A stretch of DNA of 14,014 nucleotides from Nitrosopumilus sp. BACL13 MAG-121220-bin23 (GTDB lineage Archaea; Thermoproteota; Nitrososphaeria; Nitrososphaerales; Nitrosopumilaceae). The stretch is from assembly GCA_001437625.1 (NCBI GenBank), contig LIAL01000026.1:1-14014 (forward strand). Direction: 5' to 3'. A program made the position numbers and the translations under genes. This document shows, in pieces, positions 1 to 5,600 of the stretch (its first letter is position 1; each line of letters begins with the position of its first letter). The notes below the pieces were generated by a model, which searched no databases, was not told where the DNA came from, and worked only from the letters and a program-made list of their open reading frames with translations.

Positions 1-1
1 T

Positions 2-22
2 TCATTAAAGGATCTAATATGA
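2..22 (+). CDS. 3' end of an upstream gene (partial)
   Basis: A frame open from the left edge encodes the six residues SLKDLI and ends in a TGA at 20-22. This TGA overlaps the ATG of the next gene in the ATGA arrangement typical of coupled genes. Nothing more of the gene is visible. SbtB-like proteins are often encoded beside a bicarbonate or other carbon-related transporter, so such a gene would be a reasonable guess, but it is only inference. Confidence 0.35.
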   Translation, partial: SLKDLI

Positions 23-321
23 AACTTTATCCTGTAAAGTTACTTACAATTACTTGTGAAATTCTAGCACAAAAAAATATTCTAGAAATTCTAACTAAGC
101 ATGAAATTACTGGTTATACAACTTATGAAGTAAATGGCAACGGTGCGCGTGGACTACGCACTCAGGGTTTGATAAATGAAAAAAATGTTAAAATTGAAAT
201 AATTTTACGTGAAGAAAAGTTACAGGATATTGTTGAGGAAGTTTCTAGAACTCTATTTGCAAATTTTGCTATCGTACTTTATGTTAGTGATATTGGCGTA
301 TTACGTACTGAAAAATTTTAA
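19..321 (+). CDS. PII-like signalling protein, SbtB type
   Basis: This 100-residue protein has the ferredoxin-like fold pattern of the PII superfamily. Family members bind adenine nucleotides and modulate a partner transporter or enzyme. The stretch ITGYTTYEVNGNGARGLRTQ (about 29-48) matches the SbtB-type segment in which a GYT strand leads to a G-x-G-[SA]-R-x-[VL]-R nucleotide-binding turn. The C-terminal strand NFAIVLYVSDIGVL corresponds to the NYAGIIYICSAEVL-like strand of cyanobacterial SbtB. The T-loop (about 43-55) is short and has no tyrosine, so uridylylation as in GlnB is not expected. The cysteine-containing C-terminal loop of cyanobacterial SbtB is absent. The ATG overlaps the TGA of the preceding gene, and AAAGGA lies 6 nt upstream. 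The frame is open to the window edge, so a longer N-terminus cannot be excluded. The 3' end overlaps convergent arsR by 4 bp. Confidence 0.72.
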   Translation: MKLYPVKLLTITCEILAQKNILEILTKHEITGYTTYEVNGNGARGLRTQGLINEKNVKIEIILREEKLQDIVEEVSRTLFANFAIVLYVSDIGVLRTEKF

Positions 322-617
322 CAACAGTTTTTATCTAAACATAAATTTGGAATTTCTTTTGATGTTTTTGTAACTTTTGTTATTAACTCTGATAACTGTT
401 TACTTGAAATCATATACATTGCTTTTTTTCCTTCATCTCTTGATTTAACAATTCCACATTTTTTTAATGTCTTTAGATGATGTGATACTAATGGTTGATC
501 TTTTTTTAATTCATTCACAAAATCATTGACACACAATTCATTATTTTTTTGTAATAATTCTAAAATTTCAAATCTCGTTTCATCACAAATACATTTTAAA
601 AGACTAATTCCATTCAT
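318..617 (-). CDS. arsR: ArsR/SmtB-family metalloid-responsive repressor
   Basis: This 99-residue winged-helix protein would be a dimeric repressor released from DNA by a bound metalloid. The ArsR family pattern is clear: DETRFEILELL near residue 12, and the recognition helix QPLVSHHLKTLKKCGIV (41-57), followed by a wing around SRDEGKKAMYMI. The classical CVC arsenic site in the ELCVCDL motif is not conserved; the region reads ELCVND, keeping only Cys29. Cysteines occur at 9, 11, 29, 54, 93, 98 and 99. The C-terminal C-x4-CC cluster suggests a relocated thiolate site, as known for C-terminal-cysteine ArsR variants. It diverges from arsC across a 40-bp spacer and ends 4 bp inside the PII gene's 3' end. 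A candidate TATA box at 641-648, read on the minus strand, lies about 27 nt from the ATG, so a leaderless transcript is likely. As(III) specificity is inferred from the neighbours. Confidence 0.85.
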   Translation of the reverse strand: MNGISLLKCICDETRFEILELLQKNNELCVNDFVNELKKDQPLVSHHLKTLKKCGIVKSRDEGKKAMYMISSKQLSELITKVTKTSKEIPNLCLDKNCC

Positions 618-635
618 ATCAATTTAAATTTATAT
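616..635. promoter_or_regulatory. Candidate ArsR operator (20-bp dyad)
   Basis: The 20 bases centred on TTTAAA at 623-628 form an inverted repeat with 9 of 10 base pairs matching; only 620/631 mismatches. The element covers the arsR start codon and overlaps the arsC TATA box at 629-638. A repressor bound here would block both divergent promoters. AT-rich dyads arise easily in this genome, so position is the stronger argument. Confidence 0.4.
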
Positions 636-638
636 AAA
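629..638 (+). promoter_or_regulatory. TATA box of the arsC-aquaporin-hem operon
   Basis: The sequence TTTATATAAA is centred about 25 nt upstream of the arsC ATG at 658. That is the usual archaeal TATA-to-start distance, so the transcript would be leaderless or nearly so. No Shine-Dalgarno site precedes the ATG, which agrees with this. Confidence 0.55.
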
Positions 639-640
639 CT

Positions 641-648
641 AATATTTA
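641..648 (-). promoter_or_regulatory. TATA box of arsR
   Basis: Read on the minus strand the sequence is TAAATATT, centred about 27 nt upstream of the arsR ATG (617). This supports leaderless arsR transcription. It interleaves with the opposite promoter in the 40-bp spacer. Confidence 0.4.
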
Positions 649-657
649 TGTTATATT

Positions 658-1071
658 ATGAATGTGTCTAAAAATATTCTATTTGTATGCGTAGAAAATG
701 CTGGAAGAAGTCAGATGGCTGAGGCATTTTTTAAACAATATGCTAAAAATCAATTTAACGTAGTTAGTGCTGGAACATCTCCTGCATCTGATCTTAATCC
801 TGTTGTTGTTTCCGTTATGGCTGAAATTGGAATTGATTTGAAAAATCAACAACCTCGATTATTATTAACTTCTATGATTGAAAATTCTAATAAAACTATC
901 AACATGGGATGTGTGGATAAAGAGTCTTGTCCATCCTTGTTTGTAAAAGATGTGGATGATTGGAATATAGATGATCCTAAAGGAAAATCTATTGAAGATA
1001 TAAGAAAAATTCGTGATCAAATTAAAAATAATATTTTGAATTTACTTAATTCTCTTGAATGTGATAATTGA
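658..1071 (+). CDS. arsC: Arsenate reductase, LMW-phosphatase (thioredoxin-coupled) type
   Basis: This 137-residue cytoplasmic enzyme should reduce arsenate to arsenite using a cysteine relay. It has the low-molecular-weight phosphatase loop C-x5-R-S (CVENAGRS, Cys11 to Ser18), followed by QMAEAFF. Cys85 and Cys91 in GCVDKESCP align with the second and third redox cysteines of the Staphylococcus aureus type (Cys82 and Cys89), although the spacing is one residue shorter. The segment DDWNIDDPKGKSIEDIRKIR (100-119) matches the conserved W-x-[FIL]-DDP-x-GK region with the catalytic aspartate. All three thiols argue for arsenate reductase over a tyrosine phosphatase. It is first in the plus-strand operon, diverges from arsR, and its TGA overlaps the aquaporin ATG. 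The reductant, thioredoxin or another dithiol, is not encoded here. Confidence 0.88.
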   Translation: MNVSKNILFVCVENAGRSQMAEAFFKQYAKNQFNVVSAGTSPASDLNPVVVSVMAEIGIDLKNQQPRLLLTSMIENSNKTINMGCVDKESCPSLFVKDVDDWNIDDPKGKSIEDIRKIRDQIKNNILNLLNSLECDN

Positions 1072-1775
1072 TGTCTTATTCTAATTTACAAATTTTTACT
1101 GTAGAATTAATTGGAACTTTTATTCTTGTTGTTTTTGCAACTGGTTCTATTGTTTATGATGTTGAGTTTTTTGATGGTGATTTAGGAATTCCTTTTGCAG
1201 CTGTCGCACCGTTTATTGCATTATTAATTGGAGTTTATTCTTTTGGAAAAATTTCTTTAGCTCATTTTAATCCTGCAGTAACTATTGGATATTATGTTAC
1301 AGGACATATAACTAAAATTCAAGTTTTATATTATTTAATTGCAGAAATTATTGGTGCTTTATTGGGTTCACTTTTTGTTTTAATTTTCATTGGTGAGAAA
1401 GCAAATCTTGGATCTAATGCTCCTAATTATGATTTTTCTATTTTTTTAATATTTTCAGTTGAGGTTTTAGCTTCTACACTGTTGATGGGTGTTATTTTCT
1501 ATGTTGTATACACAAAGGGTTTACGAGGATTTAGTGGAGTTGCAATTGGGGGGATTGTCGCATTGGATATTTTATTTTTGGCTTTTATTTCTGGTGCATC
1601 TATGAACCCTGCCAGAGCCCTTGCTCCAGCATTATTATCTGGAACTTTTGATGATTTGTGGCTATACTGGAGTGCGCCATTTGTTGGAACTTTAATTGCT
1701 GCATTTCTATTTCGGGGTAAATTTCAACTCCAAAGAGATGAAATTAGGAATAATAATGACTATATTGTAGATTGA
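1071..1775 (+). CDS. Aquaporin / MIP-family channel, probable arsenite exit route
   Basis: This 234-residue membrane channel has the two half-helix signatures HFNPAVT (Asn67-Pro-Ala) and SMNPARA (Asn179-Pro-Ala-Arg182), each among hydrophobic segments consistent with six transmembrane helices. Counting back from the second NPA without gaps, the position of the water-selective histidine (12 residues before the Asn) is Ile167 and the position 3 before is Ala176. This resembles methanogen AqpM (Ile and Ser) rather than water-only AqpZ (His and Thr), and suggests a wider pore. Placement after arsR and arsC recalls the Sinorhizobium meliloti arsR-aqpS-arsC operon, in which an aquaporin releases As(III). 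The ATG at 1071 shares one base with the arsC TGA, and GTGAT lies 5 nt upstream; a TTG at 1068 is in frame but less likely. Arsenite transport is inferred from context. Confidence 0.85.
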   Translation: MSYSNLQIFTVELIGTFILVVFATGSIVYDVEFFDGDLGIPFAAVAPFIALLIGVYSFGKISLAHFNPAVTIGYYVTGHITKIQVLYYLIAEIIGALLGSLFVLIFIGEKANLGSNAPNYDFSIFLIFSVEVLASTLLMGVIFYVVYTKGLRGFSGVAIGGIVALDILFLAFISGASMNPARALAPALLSGTFDDLWLYWSAPFVGTLIAAFLFRGKFQLQRDEIRNNNDYIVD

Positions 1776-1777
1776 GT

Positions 1778-3055
1778 ATGTCTGTATCTAGAAAATTATT
1801 CAATGATTCAAAAAAAGTAATTCCTTCAGGTGTTAATAGCCCTGTCCGATATTTTGATCCTTATCCATTTTTTACAAAAAAGGCAAATGGTGCATATATC
1901 TGGGATGAAGACAACAAGCGTTACATTGATTTTTGTAATGCATATGGTGCGTTACTTTTAGGCCATAGACGAAAAGAAATCATTACTTCTGTAACTAAAC
2001 AACTTTCAAAAGGAACATTGTATTGTACTCCAACTGCATCTGAAATTGAATTATCAAAATTAATTATTGGAAATTTTCCTTCTATGGATAAAGTAAGATT
2101 GATGAACACTGGCGGTGAAGCTACGATGACTGCAATTAGATTAGCACGTGGTTTTACAAAAAAGAAAAAAATTATTAAATTTGAAGGGTGCTATCATGGT
2201 GCACATGATTCTGTTTTAGTTAAAGCGGGTTCTGGTTCAGCACATAATGGTATTTCTGTATCTGATGGTGGATTAGATGAAGTCTCCAAGAATACATTAG
2301 TTGTTGAATATAATAATATTGAAGATCTACAAAAAATAATTTCTAAAAATAAAGATATTGCTGGTGTTATTGTTGAACCAATTTTAGCTAACATGGGATT
2401 AATTTTACCTGAAAAAAATTTCCTTTCTGATTTAAGAAAAATTACTACAGAAAATAATATTCCATTAATTTTTGATGAGGTTGTTACTGGTTTTAGAGTA
2501 TCTCCTGGTGGCGCACAAGAACATTTTGGTATTAAACCTGATATTACAACTTTAGCTAAATCTTTGAGTAATGGATTTGCAATATCTGCTGTTGGTGGTA
2601 AAAAAGAAATTATGGATTTACTTTCTCCAGCAGGAAAAGTTTACCAGGCAAGTACTTTTGCTGGAAATCCTATATCTGTTAGTGCTGCAATTAGTTCTAT
2701 TAAGACAATAAATAAAATAAAAAATAAGCTTTATTCAAAACTTGAAAGATTCAATTTATTATTTTCTACAGCGTTGGATGATATGGCAACTGATATGAAA
2801 ATCCCTCACCAAATTAATTTTACATCTTCAATGTTTCAAATTTTCTTTACAAATACACCTGTAACTGACTATAAAACATCGAAAAAAGCAAATGGTAAAA
2901 AATTCCAAAAATTATTTAGAACTTTGCTGAAAGAGGGGATCTTTATTCCTCCTTCTCAATTTGAAGTTGTTTTCTTATCTGATGCTCATTCTAAAAATGA
3001 TTTAAACAAAACATTAGATGCATATCATACTGCATTAAAGTCGGTGAAAAATTGA
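1778..3055 (+). CDS. hemL: Glutamate-1-semialdehyde 2,1-aminomutase
   Basis: This PLP enzyme converts glutamate-1-semialdehyde to 5-aminolevulinate, the last C5-pathway step before porphobilinogen. The 425 residues match the full family length. Signatures include IPSGVNSPVR near the N-terminus, TGGEATMTAIRLARG, KIIKFEGCYHGAHDSVLVKAG, the PLP-ring aspartate in FDEVVTGFR, and GGAQEHFGIKPD. The Schiff-base lysine should be Lys261 in LAKSLSNGFAISAVGG. That motif departs from the usual GKIIGGG[LM]PVGA, but lysine and register are kept. VYQASTFAGNP, typical of HemL against other class-III aminotransferases, is also present. The ATG at 1778 is preferred; a TTG at 1772 overlapping the previous TGA is in frame. 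Only 2 nt separate it from the aquaporin gene, and its TGA overlaps the hemC start. Confidence 0.93.
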   Translation: MSVSRKLFNDSKKVIPSGVNSPVRYFDPYPFFTKKANGAYIWDEDNKRYIDFCNAYGALLLGHRRKEIITSVTKQLSKGTLYCTPTASEIELSKLIIGNFPSMDKVRLMNTGGEATMTAIRLARGFTKKKKIIKFEGCYHGAHDSVLVKAGSGSAHNGISVSDGGLDEVSKNTLVVEYNNIEDLQKIISKNKDIAGVIVEPILANMGLILPEKNFLSDLRKITTENNIPLIFDEVVTGFRVSPGGAQEHFGIKPDITTLAKSLSNGFAISAVGGKKEIMDLLSPAGKVYQASTFAGNPISVSAAISSIKTINKIKNKLYSKLERFNLLFSTALDDMATDMKIPHQINFTSSMFQIFFTNTPVTDYKTSKKANGKKFQKLFRTLLKEGIFIPPSQFEVVFLSDAHSKNDLNKTLDAYHTALKSVKN

Positions 3056-3987
3056 AGTATGTAGTTGGTGCAAGGGGTAGTAAATTATCTCTGGCTCAAA
3101 CTAATTGGGTTATTTTAGAATTAAAAAAAGTAAATCCTGATTGTGAATATAAAATTAAACCAATTACTACTAAAGGTGATACTGATACAAGACCATTATT
3201 TACTATTAATCAAAAAGGAATTTTTGAAAAAGAAATTGATAAAGCCGTTGCAGATAAAGAAATTGATTTTGCAGTACATAGTCTAAAAGATGTTCCTTCT
3301 CAGTTAGGTGATAATCTTATAATTGCATCTGTCCCAAAACGTGAAATAGTAAATGACGTGTTTATTTCATCTGATGGTTCATCTTTGGATAAAATTAAAT
3401 CTGGTTCTGTAATTGGAACTAGCTCTTTAAGACGCGCTGTTCAGATTAGACGAAAAAGATCTGATGTTACTGTTAAATCTATTCGAGGTAATATTGAAAC
3501 CAGAATTAAAAAAATATCTGGCGATAATTATGATGCTATAGTTCTTGCACATGCAGGCATTTCTAGATTGGGAGTTGATGTAAAATTTACTTCTTTATCT
3601 ACTGAAGATTTCTCTCCTTCTCCTGGTCAAGGTGCTATTGCAATTGTTGCAAGGATTGATGACTCTCAAACAATTGAAATGCTAAAAAAAATTGAAGACT
3701 CTGATACTAGATTGGAAATTGAGGCTGAACGTACTTTATCTGATTTTATTGATTCTGGTTGTAGATTCCCTTTGGGTGCATATGCTAAATCAAATGGCTC
3801 TGAAATGACATTAACTGTATATGCCTTTTCTGTTGATGGTGAGCAATCTCTACAAGTAACTCACACTGGTGATAAAAATAATCCCAAATTATTGGGCAAA
3901 CTGGTAGGTGAGGAACTGCGCAGTAAGGGAATTAATGATCTTGCATTAAATTGGAGGGAGAAAGTAGATGAATGGAATACGACATGA
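3052..3987 (+). CDS. hemC: Hydroxymethylbilane synthase (porphobilinogen deaminase)
   Basis: HemC polymerises four porphobilinogens into hydroxymethylbilane in the cytoplasm. The 311 residues are of normal length. GARGSKLSLAQ (7-17) is the N-terminal signature, LKDVP (78-82) carries catalytic Asp80, and SSLRRA with RGN supply substrate-binding arginines. Cys237 in DSGCRFPLGA is the attachment site of the dipyrromethane cofactor. The start is TTG: it gives the expected N-terminus, overlaps the hemL TGA as TTGA, and follows GGTGA at 3043-3047 with a 4-nt spacer. No in-frame ATG fits. The product feeds HemD, encoded two genes on. Confidence 0.95.
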   Translation: MKYVVGARGSKLSLAQTNWVILELKKVNPDCEYKIKPITTKGDTDTRPLFTINQKGIFEKEIDKAVADKEIDFAVHSLKDVPSQLGDNLIIASVPKREIVNDVFISSDGSSLDKIKSGSVIGTSSLRRAVQIRRKRSDVTVKSIRGNIETRIKKISGDNYDAIVLAHAGISRLGVDVKFTSLSTEDFSPSPGQGAIAIVARIDDSQTIEMLKKIEDSDTRLEIEAERTLSDFIDSGCRFPLGAYAKSNGSEMTLTVYAFSVDGEQSLQVTHTGDKNNPKLLGKLVGEELRSKGINDLALNWREKVDEWNTT

Positions 3988-4724
3988 CTGGTAAAGTATA
4001 TCTTGTTGGAGCAGGGCCTGGAGATAGTAAGTTAATTACCCTACGGGCTGTTGAATTAATCCAAAAATCTGATGTTGTTTTGTATGATAGATTAGTAAGT
4101 AAACAAATTATTTCTATGATTCCTAAAACTGCCAAAAAAGTCTATGTTGGACGTGCAGTGGGTGATGACACAACTCATCAAAATACTACTAATGATCTAA
4201 TGGTTGAATATGCAAAATCTAACAAAAATGTTGTTAGACTAAAGGGTGGTGATCCAATAATTTTTGGACGTGGAGGCGAAGAAGCTGAATTTCTAAAAGA
4301 TCATAAAGTAAAATATGAAATTGTTCCTGGAATTACATCTGGTATTGGTTCTGCAACATATGCCGGAATTCCACTAACTCATAGAAAATATTCCTCATCA
4401 GTAGTTTTTGTAACTGGACATGAAGATCCTGAAAAGAAACAAGAAATTGTTAAATGGAAAAATCTTGCAAAATCTGTAGACACGATAGTTATCATGATGG
4501 GGTTGTCTAGACTTGATGTTATTTGTAAACAACTAATTCTAGGAGGTATGGATAAAAAAATGCCGGTAGCTGTAATTCAAAATGGAACTACTCCTGAACA
4601 AAAAATGATAAAAGGAAATGTTACTAATATTGCAAAAAAAGTTAAAGAAAATAAAATGATTCCTCCTACAAATATAATTATTGGCAGGGTAGTTGATCTA
4701 TCTGATGTTATTGGATGGAAATAA
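3984..4724 (+). CDS. cobA: Uroporphyrinogen-III C-methyltransferase (SUMT)
   Basis: This enzyme transfers two methyl groups from S-adenosylmethionine to C2 and C7 of uroporphyrinogen III, giving precorrin-2, the branch point to siroheme, cobalamin and archaeal heme. The 246 residues carry the family motifs in order: VGAGPGD (8-14), YDRLV (34-38), RLKGGDPIIFGRGGEE (85-100), VPGITSG (114-120) and GIPLTHR. It is the stand-alone methyltransferase without the dehydrogenase/chelatase domain of CysG, so a separate Met8-type enzyme is needed for siroheme. ATG 3984 overlaps the hemC TGA and gives the compact N-terminus MTGKVYLVGAGPG. An in-frame ATG at 3972 is possible; GGAGGG at 3953-3958 lies 13 nt before that one. 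Confidence 0.93.
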   Translation: MTGKVYLVGAGPGDSKLITLRAVELIQKSDVVLYDRLVSKQIISMIPKTAKKVYVGRAVGDDTTHQNTTNDLMVEYAKSNKNVVRLKGGDPIIFGRGGEEAEFLKDHKVKYEIVPGITSGIGSATYAGIPLTHRKYSSSVVFVTGHEDPEKKQEIVKWKNLAKSVDTIVIMMGLSRLDVICKQLILGGMDKKMPVAVIQNGTTPEQKMIKGNVTNIAKKVKENKMIPPTNIIIGRVVDLSDVIGWK

Positions 4725-5524
4725 TGCTTAGCGGTAAAACTATTGCGATAACTCGTTCAACCGATGATGCCACAGAATTTATTTCACTTGCAAAAAAAAA
4801 TAATGCAATTGCTGTACCTCTACCTACAATAGAACTAGTAAGCAAAGGTGAAAAAATTGTTGATGAATTTTTAGAATCTATATCCAAATACAATCCTGAT
4901 TATTCTGTTTTTATGAGTTCAAAAGCTGTAAAATTATTATTTGATACTGCAAAACAATTAGGAAAACTTGAAAAATTACAATTAGCAGTTGCAAATACAA
5001 TTGTAATGTCTGTTGGCCCTAAAACTTCTCTTACTCTTGAATCTGAAGGAATTAAAGTAAATCATCAACCTACAACGTATTCATCAGTTGGAATTGGCGA
5101 AGAATTTACAAAACTTAATGCTGTTGGAAAAAAAGTTATTGTTCCACGTAGCGGTGCATCCACTCCTTTTCTAAAAGAACTACTTTCAAAAATTGGAATT
5201 GATGTGTTAGAAATTCATCTCTATGATGTTTGTGCTTTTAGAGATACTTCTCAGTGGAATGAATTTAGGGAATTATTTTCTCAAAATAAAGTCGATGGTG
5301 TAATTTTTACCAGTGCATCATCTGTTAGGGGATTTTTTGAAATAATGTCTAAAGATTACGCTAATGATTTGTTGCTTGATAATCTTACAAAATTATCTGT
5401 TGTTTCAATTGGACCGTTCACTTCAGATGAATTAAAAAAATTCAACGTCAAAAATACTATTGCAGAAGTTCATACTGTTGCTGGTGCATTTGATGCTATC
5501 AAAACTACTTTAAACGCGATCTGA
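4724..5524 (+). CDS. hemD: Uroporphyrinogen-III synthase
   Basis: HemD cyclises hydroxymethylbilane with inversion of ring D to yield uroporphyrinogen III. Sequence conservation in this family is low, but the two-domain pattern is visible in 266 residues. These are GKTIAITRS at the N-terminus, FMSSKAV (63-69), VGPKT near residue 98, VPRSGAS near 140, FTSASSVRGF (195-204) and SIGPFTSDEL (228-237). The latter two are the most recognisable HemD segments. The ATG shares a base with the TAA of the methyltransferase gene (TAATG); an earlier in-frame ATG at 4715 would add three residues. It is the last gene of the operon. A T-run at 5559-5563 downstream could help transcription end. Confidence 0.88.
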   Translation: MLSGKTIAITRSTDDATEFISLAKKNNAIAVPLPTIELVSKGEKIVDEFLESISKYNPDYSVFMSSKAVKLLFDTAKQLGKLEKLQLAVANTIVMSVGPKTSLTLESEGIKVNHQPTTYSSVGIGEEFTKLNAVGKKVIVPRSGASTPFLKELLSKIGIDVLEIHLYDVCAFRDTSQWNEFRELFSQNKVDGVIFTSASSVRGFFEIMSKDYANDLLLDNLTKLSVVSIGPFTSDELKKFNVKNTIAEVHTVAGAFDAIKTTLNAI

Positions 5525-5529
5525 ATGTA

Positions 5530-5557
5530 ATTTAGCTCAACCTATTTAGCTTTACCT
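5530..5557. repeat. Tandem 14-bp repeat upstream of the suf promoter
   Basis: Two head-to-tail copies, ATTTAGCTCAACCT (5530-5543) and ATTTAGCTTTACCT (5544-5557), match at 12 of 14 positions. They end about 15 bp upstream of the suf TATA box. A regulator binding direct repeats here would be placed to influence the suf promoter. This is a position-based inference only. Confidence 0.4.
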
Positions 5558-5572
5558 ATTTTTCCTCATGTA

Positions 5573-5580
5573 TTTATAAT
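5573..5580 (+). promoter_or_regulatory. TATA box of the suf operon
   Basis: TTTATAAT is centred about 25 nt upstream of the sufB ATG (5601), the distance expected for a leaderless archaeal transcript. A GGAG at 5586-5589 lies 11 nt before the ATG and would serve only if transcription starts farther upstream. The 76-bp spacer after hemD holds this box, the 14-bp repeat and a short T-run. Confidence 0.6.
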
Positions 5581-5600
5581 ATAACGGAGTTATCATTGAC

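Noticed and set aside
2590..2720. Possibility that the hemL gene encodes another class-III aminotransferase because its lysine motif (AKSLSNGFAISA) departs from GKIIGGG-PVGA
   Set aside because: The remaining HemL-specific segments (SGVNSPVR, FEGCYHGAHDSVLVKAG, GGAQEHFG, VYQASTFAGNP) and the neighbouring hemC and hemD make glutamate-1-semialdehyde aminomutase the clear choice.
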